DNA of 64,000 bases from Streptomyces sp. JH14 (GCF_029428675.1 NZ_JAJNEL010000001.1:4154001-4218000), one strand, 5' to 3'. Shown: positions 1 to 8,189, counted from the stretch's first letter. Notes: a model not told the origin generated them from the sequence alone. Translations and numbers: made by a program.

Positions 1-189
1 CACGGACCCGGGCCGGAAGAACCGGTCCAGGTCGGGCACGGGGGCGTGCAGCGGGCGGCCGCTGACGTCGAGGTCGCCTTCCGCGGCGGCCGCCGTCATG
101 CTGTGGACGGTCGCGTGAGGCTCTTCGCCGCAGGCCACCACCCGGGCGCGGAAGTGTGTGGTGAGGGTGCCGTGAGTCGATCCGAGCAT
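1..189 (-). CDS. Unrecognised protein, N-terminal 63 residues only (runs off the left edge)
   Basis: The reverse frame is open from an ATG at 189 to the window edge and begins MLGSTHGTLTTHFRARVVAC. A weak GGCGGA lies just upstream as a possible ribosome binding site. I do not recognise the family from this fragment. It has no signal peptide and no obvious motif. Its promoter region (190-290) carries two copies of the CTGACG-N3-CGTCAG operator shared with the lipid-type CoA genes to the right, so it is probably another member of that regulon. The coding call rests on codon bias and promoter context; the product is unknown. Confidence 0.55.
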   Translation of the reverse strand, partial: MLGSTHGTLTTHFRARVVACGEEPHATVHSMTAAAAEGDLDVSGRPLHAPVPDLDRFFRPGSV

Positions 190-247
190 CGTTCCGCCCA
201 CTTCTGCTAGAGGTCCGTCGGGGTACCTGTACCCGGCCAGCCCGAAG

Positions 248-262
248 CTGACGCTATGTCAG
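248..262. promoter_or_regulatory. TetR-type operator copy 1 (CTGACGCTATGTCAG)
   Basis: This is an inverted repeat with 6-bp arms and a 3-bp spacer and one mismatch in the right arm. On the minus strand it is preceded by TAATCT, a good -10 box (261-266), exactly as at the acyl-CoA ligase promoter near 18,816. It should control the leftward gene starting at 189. Confidence 0.7.
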
Positions 263-271
263 ATTACTGAA

Positions 272-286
272 CTGACGTTCCGTCAG
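272..286. promoter_or_regulatory. TetR-type operator copy 2, perfect (CTGACGTTCCGTCAG)
   Basis: This is a perfect 6-3-6 palindrome centred 24 bp from copy 1. The pair forms the only tandem operator in the window and could allow cooperative binding upstream of the gene starting at 189. Confidence 0.75.
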
Positions 287-442
287 GAATGGGTGTGCAG
301 ACAAAGACCGACGACGGGCTGCAGTGGGCAGGGGCACTCGGGGGCCGCCGTGCACCCCTGTGGGCGTCCGGGCCCGGAACGGGCGAGAGGGGCCTCCGGT
401 CGCGGAGGCCCCTCTCCTGGTGCCGACGTGACGGCGCGCCGG

Positions 443-901
443 CTACCAGGCCGGCACGCCCGCCGGCTGCCTCGTCGCGACGTTGACGCGGTTGAACATA
501 TTGGTGATGCCGATCATGAGGGTCAGTGCCGCGAGCCCCCGCTCGTCGAAGTGGTCGGCCGCCGCGTCCCAGACGTCGTCCGGCACCGCGTCGCCCCGGT
601 CGCTCAGCCGGGTCGCCGCCTCGGTGAGCGCCAGCGCCGCGCGCTCCTCGTCGGAGAAGTACGGCGCTTCGCGCCAGGCCGCCACGGTGAACAGTTTCTC
701 GTCGGCAACGCCCGACTTGCGGGAGTTGCGGACCCCGTAGTCGACGCAGAAGCTGCAGCCGTTGATCTGACTCGCCCGCAGGTGGACGAGTTCCAGTGTC
801 GAGTCCGGGACGCCCTGGTTCCGTGTGGCCTTCAGGAGGTCCTGGATGGCGGGCATGGCCTCGGGGATGATGGCGGCAGGGCTCTTGATGCGTGCTTCCA
901 T
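443..901 (-). CDS. Carboxymuconolactone decarboxylase / AhpD-like family protein
   Basis: The protein has 152 residues and begins MEARIKSPAAIIPEAMP. This start is preceded by GGAG eight bases upstream; a longer open frame to 1075 has no such site. The motif GCSFCVDYG matches the CxxC redox core of the AhpD/CMD fold, a small helical protein that acts as a peroxidase or disulfide reductase. In AhpD proper the second cysteine is followed four residues later by a proton-relay histidine. Here that position is glycine, so peroxidase chemistry is doubtful and the true activity is unknown. It is a single gene, probably cytosolic. Confidence 0.85.
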   Translation of the reverse strand: MEARIKSPAAIIPEAMPAIQDLLKATRNQGVPDSTLELVHLRASQINGCSFCVDYGVRNSRKSGVADEKLFTVAAWREAPYFSDEERAALALTEAATRLSDRGDAVPDDVWDAAADHFDERGLAALTLMIGITNMFNRVNVATRQPAGVPAW

Positions 902-1122
902 GATGCTGCTCCTCGGATCTTCGGGGCCTGGGGCGACACCCGTTCGTCTTCGTCCTTCAGAGCACTGACGGAACGCGTTGAGCGGATGTGACGGGCGCCG
1001 AGGATTTTCTTGCGGGGGCCGGAGCGGAGGCCCCCCGGTGTCCCTGGGGACGCCAGGGGAGCGCCCGATCGCCACCGGCCGTCCGGGAGCGGCGTGCGTG
1101 CACTGCCGGGCGTTCCCGCCAT

Positions 1123-1139
1123 CCCGGCCCAGGGCCGGG
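1123..1139. terminator. Small hairpin downstream of the monooxygenase gene
   Basis: CCCGGCC-CAG-GGCCGGG forms a 7-bp stem 42 nt past the stop codon of the leftward gene ending at 1181. There is no T-tract, so this is a possible rather than certain terminator. Confidence 0.35.
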
Positions 1140-1180
1140 GGCTCGCAGGATCGCGAAGCGGCGGGTCGCGCGGCCCCGGG

Positions 1181-2371
1181 TCAGCCGGCCCGCCTCGCGA
1201 GCCTCTTGGCGATCTTCTCCGCGTCCAGGGCCATCTCGCGGAACATGCCGCTGATCGGATTGGTGAACCCGGTGAAGTACAGGCCGGGCGCCTGGTCCGG
1301 TGTGCGGCCGCCGTGCACCACCGGCTTGCCGCGTGCGTCCAGGACGCCGAGGTGCCCGACCAGCCCCTCCAGCGCCCGCCGGTAGCCGGTCGCCGCGATC
1401 ACCGCGTCCGGCGTGATCCGGGTCCCGTCCGCCAGCACCACCGTGTCCTTGTCGAACGAGCCGACCGTTGCCACCGGTACCACCCGGCCGTCCCGCACCG
1501 CGTCGATCAGGCCCACGTCCTGGACCGGAATGGCGCCGTCCTTGACCCGTGAGTAGAGGCCGGTGTCCGGGCGCGGCAGCCCGTGTCCGGCGAGGTCGGG
1601 CACGGCTGCTCGGGCCATCAGCCGGCCGGCCCGGTCGACCAGCCGCACCGGCAGTCTGCGGACCAGGATGCCGGTCGCCTGGGCGGGCCAGCCCGCCGTC
1701 GAGCGGCGCACGATGTGCGGAACGGTGCGTACCGCGATCCGCACCCGGGAGGCGTCACCCTCCACCAGGTCCACGGCGATCTCCGCCCCCGTGTTGCCGA
1801 TGCCGACGACCAGAACGTCCTTGCCCGCGTACGGGGCGGGGTTGCGGTAGTCCGAGGCGTGCACCAGTGCGCCGGTGAACGTCTCGCGGCCCGGCCAGTC
1901 CGGGACCCGCGGGGTGTGGTTGTAGCCGGTGGCCACGACCACGGCCCGCCCGGTCAGTACCCGTCCACCGGTTGCGGTCAGCTGCCAGCCGGTGCCGTCC
2001 GCCGCCCGGTCGATCCGGGACACCTCGACACCGGTCACCACCTCCAGCTCGTGGTGCTCGGCGTACTTCTCCAGGTAGCGCACCACGTCGTCGCGGGAGA
2101 CCCAGCGCCCGAACCGGCGCGGCATCGCGAGCCCCGGCAGCGCGGACCAGCGGCGGGTGGTGTGCAGATGCAGCCGGTCGTAATGACGGCGCCAGGAGGC
2201 GCCGACCTTCTCGGACTTCTCCAGTACGACGGCCCGCACGCCCTGTGCGCGCAGGGCGGCCGCGGCGGCGAGACCGCCCGGGCCGCCGCCTATGACGTAG
2301 ACGGGCCGGTGTTCCGTGGTGGCGGTGAGCGCGGAGCTGGGGTCACCGGCGGTAGAGGTGCTGTCGGACAT
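1181..2371 (-). CDS. FAD/NAD(P)H-dependent flavin monooxygenase (FMO/BVMO-like)
   Basis: The protein has 396 residues. The N-terminal Rossmann fold VIGGGPGG (about residues 26-33) binds FAD, and a second dinucleotide motif, VGIGNTG near residue 189, binds NAD(P)H. Between them, FTGALVHASDY resembles the FxGxxxHxxxY/W signature of class B flavin monooxygenases, followed by an ATGYN segment. Such enzymes insert one oxygen atom into a ketone, amine or sulfide. The substrate cannot be read from sequence. The gene diverges from the DoxX gene at 2544, with an operator between them, which places it in or next to the CoA-catabolic regulon. No clear ribosome binding site precedes the ATG. Confidence 0.85.
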   Translation of the reverse strand: MSDSTSTAGDPSSALTATTEHRPVYVIGGGPGGLAAAAALRAQGVRAVVLEKSEKVGASWRRHYDRLHLHTTRRWSALPGLAMPRRFGRWVSRDDVVRYLEKYAEHHELEVVTGVEVSRIDRAADGTGWQLTATGGRVLTGRAVVVATGYNHTPRVPDWPGRETFTGALVHASDYRNPAPYAGKDVLVVGIGNTGAEIAVDLVEGDASRVRIAVRTVPHIVRRSTAGWPAQATGILVRRLPVRLVDRAGRLMARAAVPDLAGHGLPRPDTGLYSRVKDGAIPVQDVGLIDAVRDGRVVPVATVGSFDKDTVVLADGTRITPDAVIAATGYRRALEGLVGHLGVLDARGKPVVHGGRTPDQAPGLYFTGFTNPISGMFREMALDAEKIAKRLARRAG

Positions 2372-2504
2372 GGTTCGGAGCGTAATCGCGTGCTTACTCG
2401 ATGGGTCTCGGTCAAGATCGGAATCGATTGCGAATTGATCACGGGTGTGTGCCTTTGGTCCGCGTTCTGCGCACCTCTTGCGCAGCCGTGTCCGATCAGG
2501 TGAA

Positions 2505-2519
2505 CTGACGTACCGTCAG
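2505..2519. promoter_or_regulatory. TetR-type operator copy 3, perfect (CTGACGTACCGTCAG)
   Basis: This is a perfect 6-3-6 palindrome in the divergent promoter region between the monooxygenase (minus) and DoxX-DUF35 (plus) genes. It contains TACCGT, a possible -10 box for the rightward transcript. Confidence 0.75.
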
Positions 2520-2543
2520 ATTCCTTGAGTGGGAGGCGCCCTG

Positions 2544-2996
2544 ATGCAGACGATCTGGCTCGGCGCAGCCGAATGGCTCGCCGTTCTCCGCATAGGGCTC
2601 GGCCTCTGGTGGCTGGAGAGCTGGCGGCACAAGGACAAGAAAGGCTGGTTCGAACGCGGTACGGGCATCGCCTGGGCGGCGGACGTCGCGGGCAAGCACC
2701 GGTGGGCGGCGGTGCGGACCGGCTTCCGGCGAGTCGTCGCGCCCCGCCCCAAGGTCATGGCCCACATCGTCGTCTACGCCGAATTCGCCCTGGGGCTCGG
2801 CTTGGTCACCGGCTTCCTGACGCCCGTCGCACTCGTCGGCGGACTGCTCCTCAACCTGCTCTACCTGGTGCTGATGATCCACGACTGGGCCGAGCAGGGG
2901 CAGAACGCGATGATGGCGCTGATCTCGATCGTCGCCCTCTTCGCCATGTCCTGGCAGGTCTGGTCCCTCGACGAGGCGATCGGACTCTTCCGATGA
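2544..2996 (+). CDS. DoxX family membrane protein
   Basis: The protein has 150 residues. GGGAGG seven bases before the ATG fixes the start; the upstream GTG at 2529 would lie on the binding site. Four hydrophobic segments fit the DoxX four-helix membrane fold, with hydrophobic cores near residues 6-22, 73-92, 95-112 and 123-140. The family is linked to quinol or thiosulfate chemistry and oxidative stress, but the role here is unknown. The stop overlaps the next start (ATGA), so it is co-translated with the DUF35 gene. Confidence 0.8.
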   Translation: MQTIWLGAAEWLAVLRIGLGLWWLESWRHKDKKGWFERGTGIAWAADVAGKHRWAAVRTGFRRVVAPRPKVMAHIVVYAEFALGLGLVTGFLTPVALVGGLLLNLLYLVLMIHDWAEQGQNAMMALISIVALFAMSWQVWSLDEAIGLFR

Positions 2997-3403
2997 CCAC
3001 GGGCACCCCCCGCTTCGACCTGCCCGAACCCGACGACTTCACCCGCCCCTACTGGGACGCGGCCGCCGAGGGCCACCTGCTGCTGCGCCGCTGTCACGCC
3101 TGCGACAGGCCCCACCACTACCCGCGCGAGTTCTGCCCGCACTGCTGGAGCGAGGACGTCACCTGGGAGCGGGCGAGCGGCCGCGCGACGCTCTACACCT
3201 GGTCCGTCGTCCACCGCAACGACCTGCCGCCGTTCGGCGCCCGCGTCCCGTACACGGCGGCCGTCGTCGACCTCGCGGAGGGGCCGCGCATGATGACGGA
3301 GATCGTCGACTGCGAGGAGTCCCGCCTCGCCATCGGCATGGAACTCCAGGTCGCCTTCCGGCAGGAGGAGGGCGGCGAGGCGGTACCGGTCTTCCAGCCG
3401 TGA
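2993..3403 (+). CDS. DUF35 Zn-ribbon/OB-fold protein (thiolase partner type)
   Basis: The protein has 136 residues. An N-terminal rubredoxin-like ribbon contains CHAC and CPHC, followed by an OB-fold (TLYTWSVVHRND onward). DUF35 proteins bind acyl-CoA and pair with SCP2-type thiolases; in steroid-degrading actinobacteria the DUF35 domain of ChsH2 forms an aldolase with Ltp2. There is no thiolase directly beside this gene, so its likely partner is the operator-controlled thiolase at 7004-8185 or the one at 17613. Its start overlaps the DoxX stop by four bases. Confidence 0.85.
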   Translation: MTTGTPRFDLPEPDDFTRPYWDAAAEGHLLLRRCHACDRPHHYPREFCPHCWSEDVTWERASGRATLYTWSVVHRNDLPPFGARVPYTAAVVDLAEGPRMMTEIVDCEESRLAIGMELQVAFRQEEGGEAVPVFQP

Positions 3404-3437
3404 GACGGCCCCGGCTCCGCCGCTCACCCGGCACGAC

Positions 3438-4040
3438 TCAGAAGGACCTGCTGCGCCGCCGTGCGCGCCGTAGCTTCCACCGCTCCCAGACGTTGGGGTG
3501 GCGGATGACCACACCACCCATGCCGGCTGTTCCGGTGACGCGGATCAGCGGGGTGCCCGGAAGCCTTTCGTCCCTGGTCCGGTCCTTGAAGCCGCCCAGG
3601 CCGGGATCGACCTCGTCGGTCTCCGCGGCCCAGCCCGCCGGGATGATGATCCTGACCCCGCCCATCTGCCCGTTGACCTCCAGCTGGATCTCGCGCAGCC
3701 GGCATTCGGTCTGTGTGAAGTCGAGCCTGGCCCCGCCCATGCCGCCGTCCACGTCGATGTGCGCGGGGACCTTCCAGCGTCCTGTGCGCGCCGCGCCGTG
3801 GATGCCGCCCTTGAGGACCAGCGGCTTTCCCTGATCCCGCGGCGCGGGCCCCAGATCGGCGGTGAGGGGCGCCAGCTCGGCATAGGTCTTGGCGACCAGC
3901 GCCTGGCCCAGGCGCGTGTCCAGCTCGTCGAGGTCGATACGGCCCTCGGCCGCCGCCTCCCTCAACTGGTCCACCACGGCTTCACGGTCGGCGTCGGAGG
4001 CACGCAGCCGACTGACGGAGTTCGGGGGCTCGGCGGTCAT
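3438..4040 (-). CDS. DUF1707 domain protein with LiaF-like C-terminal region
   Basis: The protein has 200 residues. Residues ~10-62 (LRASDADREAVVDQLREAA... DELDTRL) are the classic DUF1707 domain of actinobacteria. The rest, with repeated GGMGGARLDF, GQMGGVRIII and AGMGGVVIRH segments, matches the C-terminal beta-roll of cell-wall-active-antibiotic response (LiaF/DUF2154) proteins. No transmembrane helix is visible, so it is probably cytoplasmic or peripheral. It follows pspAB by 22 nt and may be the third gene of an htpX-pspAB envelope-stress unit. The starting ATG was chosen at the beginning of the DUF1707 homology. Confidence 0.8.
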   Translation of the reverse strand: MTAEPPNSVSRLRASDADREAVVDQLREAAAEGRIDLDELDTRLGQALVAKTYAELAPLTADLGPAPRDQGKPLVLKGGIHGAARTGRWKVPAHIDVDGGMGGARLDFTQTECRLREIQLEVNGQMGGVRIIIPAGWAAETDEVDPGLGGFKDRTRDERLPGTPLIRVTGTAGMGGVVIRHPNVWERWKLRRARRRSRSF

Positions 4041-4062
4041 GCACCTGATGATACGGAAACGC

Positions 4063-4647
4063 TCAGAGTCCGGGCGCGCCCCAGACGGGGAACCATCGCG
4101 CGAGATCCTTCTCCACCCGCAGGTCGTCCCCGAGCGTCGCCCTGATCTGCAATTCCAGCTGGTTGTCACGCTTTTCGGCGCCGTCCCCGGCCGGGGCGAA
4201 GGGGTAGAACGCACCGCGTTTGTACAGGTACACCAGCGCCAGCGACCGCCCCTCGCCGTCCCGGAACCCGATCAGCGAGCAGAGCAGCTGCGGGCCGAAT
4301 CCGCCGTCCTGGAGCAGCGTGTTGACCGCGTGCAGATCGTTGACCAGGGCGGCCACATCGTCGGGTGAGCGGCGGGAGAGCAGCCAGGTGTAGCCGTACG
4401 TGTCCTGGCTGAACTCCACCGGGATGCCGCCCCGGTCCGTGTCCGCGTCGAGCAGTTCCTGGACGTCCTGCCGGATGCGGGCGAAGGTGCCGCCCTCCAC
4501 TCCCGCGAAGCAGACCGAGCCCAGGCCGGTGGGGGTGAAGCCGGCGCCCGCCTGGAGGGTGAGGGCCGCGGAGGGTACGGCGAAGAGCTGGTCGAGGTCG
4601 GGGCGGACCGGTTTGCTGCGGCCGAGGATGGTGTCGAGAAGACCCAC
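4063..4647 (-). CDS. pspAB: PspA-associated protein PspAB
   Basis: The protein has 194 residues, begins MGLLDTILGRSKP (GTG codon with GGGAG upstream) and contains PDLDQLFAVPSAALTLQ. This form and its position directly downstream of htpX match the actinobacterial PspAB family, proposed to work with the PspA envelope-stress system. Biochemical function is not established. There are no membrane segments. The gene lies 18 nt after htpX, so co-transcription is likely. Confidence 0.8.
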   Translation of the reverse strand: MGLLDTILGRSKPVRPDLDQLFAVPSAALTLQAGAGFTPTGLGSVCFAGVEGGTFARIRQDVQELLDADTDRGGIPVEFSQDTYGYTWLLSRRSPDDVAALVNDLHAVNTLLQDGGFGPQLLCSLIGFRDGEGRSLALVYLYKRGAFYPFAPAGDGAEKRDNQLELQIRATLGDDLRVEKDLARWFPVWGAPGL

Positions 4648-4665
4648 TGCGGGCTCCCTGGTTCC

Positions 4666-5574
4666 TTACGGGCGGGTGAGTTCGGTGGAGATGCGGGCCA
4701 GCTGGTCGAGGCGCTGCTCGAGGGTCGGGTGGGAGGAGAGCAGCCGGCTGAGGCTCTCCTTCGAGGAGAACGCCGGGACGAAGTAGAAGGCGTTGTACGG
4801 CTCCGCCTTCCGCAGGTCCTCCGTCGGGATCCTGGCCATCTGACCGCTGACCTTGGTGAGCGCCGAGGCGAGCGCGGAGGGGCGGCCGGTGAGGAGGGCG
4901 GCGGCGCGGTCGGCGGAGAGTTCGCGGTAGCGCGAGAGCAGCCGGGTGAGCAGGAAGCTCAGGCAGTACACGACGGCGCTGACCAAAGGGATCAGCATGA
5001 TCGCGATGCCGACGGGGTCGCTGCCGCGGTTGCGGGACAAGCCGCCCCAGAGGGCGACGCGGGTGACGATGCCGGCCAGGACGCCGAGGAACGAGGCGAT
5101 CGTCATGACGGCGACGTCCCGGTGGGCGACGTGCGACATCTCGTGCGCGAGGACGCCTTCCAGCTCCTCGGGTTCGAGTCTGCGCAGGAGCCCGGTGGTG
5201 GCGCAGACGAGTGCGGTCTTCTCGCCGCGGCCGGTGGCGAAGGCGTTCGGTACGTCCGTCCGGGCGATGGCCACCCGGGGTTTCGGCATGTCCGCCAGGG
5301 CACAGATCCGGTCGATGGTGCCGTGCAGCTCGGGTGCTTCCTCCGGGGTGACCTCGCGGGCACCCATGCTGAATGCGGCGATGCGGTCGCTGAACCAGAA
5401 CTGGGCGATGAACAGACCGCCGGTGAAGATCAGGATGATCGGCCAGGCGCCCCGCAGCACCGCGAGAAGCACGCCCACCAGGACCACGTACAGCAGTCCG
5501 ATCATAAACATGGTGGTGACCATGCGCGTGGTCAGACCGTGGTCGGGGGCGTAGCGGGAACGGGTTCGTGTCAT
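4666..5574 (-). CDS. htpX: Zinc metalloprotease HtpX (M48B)
   Basis: The protein has 302 residues with start MTRTRSRYAPDHGL preceded by GGAGG. Two N-terminal transmembrane helices are followed by the zinc motif HEMSH in VLAHEMSHVAHRD and two further hydrophobic segments, the standard HtpX layout. Family members degrade damaged membrane proteins, with the active site on the cytoplasmic side. The downstream pspAB gene supports a role in membrane-stress quality control. Confidence 0.92.
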   Translation of the reverse strand: MTRTRSRYAPDHGLTTRMVTTMFMIGLLYVVLVGVLLAVLRGAWPIILIFTGGLFIAQFWFSDRIAAFSMGAREVTPEEAPELHGTIDRICALADMPKPRVAIARTDVPNAFATGRGEKTALVCATTGLLRRLEPEELEGVLAHEMSHVAHRDVAVMTIASFLGVLAGIVTRVALWGGLSRNRGSDPVGIAIMLIPLVSAVVYCLSFLLTRLLSRYRELSADRAAALLTGRPSALASALTKVSGQMARIPTEDLRKAEPYNAFYFVPAFSSKESLSRLLSSHPTLEQRLDQLARISTELTRP

Positions 5575-5669
5575 GGAATGCCTCCAGCAACTCACCTGTC
5601 TCCCATAGTGCTCCTTTCCTGTGGGAACCCGATAAGCCGGATGAAGCCGGACGGGACGAGTGAGCCGGG

Positions 5670-5684
5670 CGGCCCGGAGGGCCG
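5670..5684. terminator. Hairpin after the PdxH-like gene
   Basis: CGGCCC-GGA-GGGCCG is a 6-bp stem beginning one base past the leftward stop codon at 5686. It has no T-tract. Confidence 0.35.
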
Positions 5685-5685
5685 G

Positions 5686-6363
5686 TCACGGCCAGAGCAG
5701 CTCGCGCTCCCACACCCCGCCGTCCCGGCGGTAGCGCAGCCGGATGTGGCGCCTCCTGGCGTCGCCCTGGAAGAACTCGACCTCGTGCGGCTCGACCACG
5801 TACCGTGTCCAGCTCGCCACGTCCGCAGCCGGTTCCGCCTGCGCCCGTTCCCAGGCGGCGTCGGAGGCCCGGCCCAGCGCCTCGTAGGAGCCGAGCACCT
5901 CGCTCTGGTGCCCCACCAGCGCCGAGGCCAGCGCCCCGGTCGAGCGGGCGTGCAGGTCGGCCCGGCTCTCGGCGGGCGTACACACGGTGACGGGCCCTCG
6001 TACGCGCACCTGCCGGCCCTGCGCGGGCCAGTAGAAACCGAGCGCCGCGTACGGCCGGGCGGCGAGCTGACGGCCCTTCGCGCTGGTGGCGTGCGTGGCG
6101 AAGTGCCAGCCGCGGCCGTCCGCGTCGTGCAGCATCAGCGTCCGCACGTCGGGATGTCCGTCGGCGTCGACGGTGGCCAGCGTCATGGTGTGCGGCTCGG
6201 CCTGCCCGGCGGCCACCGCCTCGGCGAACCAGGCGTGGAACAGGGGGAGCGGGGCGCGGGGCGCGGCGGCGGGATCGAACGAGGGCAGCTCGACGTCCCA
6301 TACGCGCTGGGCGTGCAGAAGGTCCCGGAAGGTGCGCTGGGCAGCGGTCGGTGCATCCGTCAT
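5686..6363 (-). CDS. Pyridoxamine 5'-phosphate oxidase-like flavoprotein (PdxH type)
   Basis: The protein has 225 residues, the usual PdxH length. FMN- and substrate-binding blocks are visible: TLATVDADGHPDVRTLMLHD, SAKGRQL, ALGFYWPAQGRQVRVRG, and the C-terminal EVEFFQG followed by RRHIRLRY and ERELLWP. PdxH oxidises pyridoxamine or pyridoxine phosphate to PLP with FMN and O2. Some canonical residues differ, for example TLMLHD where VLLK is common. A paralogue acting on another substrate is therefore possible and I leave the symbol blank. The gene stands alone, 111 nt upstream of htpX on the same strand. Confidence 0.8.
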   Translation of the reverse strand: MTDAPTAAQRTFRDLLHAQRVWDVELPSFDPAAAPRAPLPLFHAWFAEAVAAGQAEPHTMTLATVDADGHPDVRTLMLHDADGRGWHFATHATSAKGRQLAARPYAALGFYWPAQGRQVRVRGPVTVCTPAESRADLHARSTGALASALVGHQSEVLGSYEALGRASDAAWERAQAEPAADVASWTRYVVEPHEVEFFQGDARRRHIRLRYRRDGGVWERELLWP

Positions 6364-6502
6364 GCCGCCCCATCATGCACGCCGGACGGCCCACAGGGCG
6401 CCGGCCGGCGGTGGGAAGCCGGGCGACGCCCTGTGTGGTGTGTGCTCAGAGCGGGAGCACACGGTCATGCGGTCGATCGTGCGGCCGGAAGGCCGCCAGG
6501 CC

Positions 6503-6862
6503 TCAGTGGGCCGGGGCGTACGCGGACTTCGGGTCCGGGCCGTGCGCGTTGTCGCTGCGGTCGCCCTCGAGGCACGTGAAGACGATCACCGTGATCGGGC
6601 CCGCCAGCGGGACGAGCCAGAACAGCAGCCACCAGCCGGAGCGGCCGGTGTCGTGCAGGCGGCGTACGAAGACACCCAGGATGGGCAGCAGGACGGCGAG
6701 CGAGTAGATCGCGATCAGGAACGACGTGCCGAGCACCACGTCGAGCACCACCACGATGATGGCGGCAATGAAGTGGAAGAGGATGAACATCCAGAATTCC
6801 TGGCGGCGCGCACGGCCGCTGAACACCGCGTACTTCTTCAGAACATCGAGATACCAGTGCAT
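6503..6862 (-). CDS. DUF805 family membrane protein
   Basis: The protein has 119 residues and begins MHWYLDVLKKYAVFSGRARR, with GGGGGG six bases upstream. DUF805 hallmarks are present: W near the N-terminus, SGRARRQEFW, then three to four transmembrane helices with RRLHDTGRSGWWLLFW between the second and third. The function of this family is unknown. Its own promoter can be seen upstream at 6924-6952. Confidence 0.88.
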   Translation of the reverse strand: MHWYLDVLKKYAVFSGRARRQEFWMFILFHFIAAIIVVVLDVVLGTSFLIAIYSLAVLLPILGVFVRRLHDTGRSGWWLLFWLVPLAGPITVIVFTCLEGDRSDNAHGPDPKSAYAPAH

Positions 6863-6923
6863 GTGTCCCCCCAAGGACGATGGAGAGGCTCGTCCTCGTT
6901 GGATCGAGCCCTGGAACGCCAGA

Positions 6924-6952
6924 ACCTAAGTGGCTTGAAGTGCGCGGGTCAA
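6924..6952 (-). promoter_or_regulatory. Promoter of the DUF805 gene
   Basis: On the minus strand, -35 TTGACC (6947-6952) and -10 TTAGGT (6924-6929) are 17 bp apart, one of the best vegetative-type promoters in the window. The predicted leader is about 55 nt. Confidence 0.55.
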
Positions 6953-6963
6953 AAAGTTATGAA

Positions 6964-6975
6964 GAGAGCGCTCTC
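6964..6975. promoter_or_regulatory. Perfect 12-bp palindrome GAGAGCGCTCTC
   Basis: This centre-symmetric site lies 11 bp upstream of the DUF805 -35 box. Its CG-centred form resembles LacI-family operators of actinobacteria. No LacI gene is in the window. Confidence 0.4.
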
Positions 6976-7003
6976 AGACGGTGCCTGTGCGGGTGCGGAC
7001 TCC

Positions 7004-8185
7004 TCAGCCCCGCCCGAGCACAACCGTGCCCGAGGAACAGAACCAGCCACCCGTTCCCGAGGCCACGGCCAGCTCTGGAAAGCTGCCGTCCGCCCTTCTG
7101 ACCTGCCGTTCTCCCGCCTCACCACGGAGCTGACGGACGGATTCCACCAGGAGGAAGAGCCCGCGCATCCCAGGATGACAGGCCGAAAGCCCACCCCCGT
7201 CGGTGTTCACCGGAAGTTCGCCGGACCGACCGATACGGCCCTTCTCGACGAACGCGCCGCCCTCGCCCTTCGCGCAGAAGCCCAGGTCCTCCAGCGTCAC
7301 CAGCGTCATGTACGTGAAGGCGTCATAGATCTCGGCCAGGTCGATGTCCGCGGGTCGCACCCCGGCCCGTTCGAACGCCAGGCGGCCCGAGACCACGGCC
7401 GGGGAGACCGTGAAGTCGTCCCACTCGGACATCGTGGCGTGCGAGACGTACTCGCCCGTGCCGAGGATCCAGACCGGGTCCTTCGCCGTGTCCGGCACGA
7501 ACTCCTCGGCCGCCAGCAGTACCGCGCACCCGCCGTCGCTGCGGATGCAGCAGTGCAGCTTGGTGAACGGGTCCGCGATCACCGGGCCCGACAGGACGTC
7601 GTCCACCGTGATCGGGTCCCGGAACATCGCGTCCGGGTTGGCCGCGGCGTTCGCCCGCGCCTGGACGGCGACCTCGGCGAGCTGCTCCAGTGTCGTGCCG
7701 TACTCGTGCATATGGCGGCGGGCGGCCATCGCGTACTTGGCGATCAGGGAGTGCCCGTACGCCACTTCGAACTGGAGGGGGCCGCGCGAGCCGAACGACA
7801 GGTTCGACGTGCGGCGCCCGGCCCTGATGTCCGCGCGCGCCGTGGACCCGTACACCAGCAGCACGACGTCGGCGCGGCCGGCCGCGATGGCGTCGGCGGC
7901 GTGGGCGGCCATCACCTCCCAGGTCGCACCGCCGACCGCGGTGGAGTCCACCCAGGTGGGCTTCAGGCCCAGATACTCCGCGACCTCGACCGGGGCGAGC
8001 GTGCCGAGTCCGGCGGAGGCGAAACCGTCGACGGCCGAGCGGTCCAGGCCCGAATCGGCGAGCGCCCGGCGGGCGGCCTGGGCGTGGAGCGCGTACGGAG
8101 TGGAGCCGTCGACGCGTCCGCAGTCCGCGAGGGATATGCCGACGACAGCAACCTTGCGCGGGGGAGAGGCGGGTGAGGAAGGCAT
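7004..8185 (-). CDS. SCP2-thiolase-like acetyl-CoA acetyltransferase / aldolase family protein
   Basis: The protein has 393 residues: two thiolase half-domains without a SCP2 tail. Visible blocks are KVAVVGISLADCGRVDG at the N-terminus, DGGCAVLLAAEEF, DLAEIYDAFTYMTLVTLEDLGFC, and the C-terminal GGGLSACHPGMRG. Relatives of this type (lipid-transfer protein/Ltp2-like) often lack classic thiolytic residues and act with DUF35 proteins as thiolases or retro-aldolases on branched CoA esters. It faces the acyl-CoA dehydrogenase gene, each with its own operator. The ATG has no ribosome binding site and begins four bases from operator copy 4. The -10-like TACCGT is seven bases upstream, so a leaderless mRNA is likely. 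Confidence 0.88.
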   Translation of the reverse strand: MPSSPASPPRKVAVVGISLADCGRVDGSTPYALHAQAARRALADSGLDRSAVDGFASAGLGTLAPVEVAEYLGLKPTWVDSTAVGGATWEVMAAHAADAIAAGRADVVLLVYGSTARADIRAGRRTSNLSFGSRGPLQFEVAYGHSLIAKYAMAARRHMHEYGTTLEQLAEVAVQARANAAANPDAMFRDPITVDDVLSGPVIADPFTKLHCCIRSDGGCAVLLAAEEFVPDTAKDPVWILGTGEYVSHATMSEWDDFTVSPAVVSGRLAFERAGVRPADIDLAEIYDAFTYMTLVTLEDLGFCAKGEGGAFVEKGRIGRSGELPVNTDGGGLSACHPGMRGLFLLVESVRQLRGEAGERQVRRADGSFPELAVASGTGGWFCSSGTVVLGRG

Positions 8186-8189
8186 GAAT

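Noticed and set aside
965..979. Another copy of the TetR-type operator (CTGACGGAACGCGTT)
   Set aside because: Only the left half matches; the right half is unrelated and the position is far from any start codon.
4166..6394. A 742-codon open frame on the minus strand across htpX and the PdxH-like gene
   Set aside because: It is Arg/Pro/Gly-rich nonsense in the shifted frame of real genes with strong motifs (HEMSH, FYWPAQGRQVR). GC-rich DNA produces such long frames by chance.
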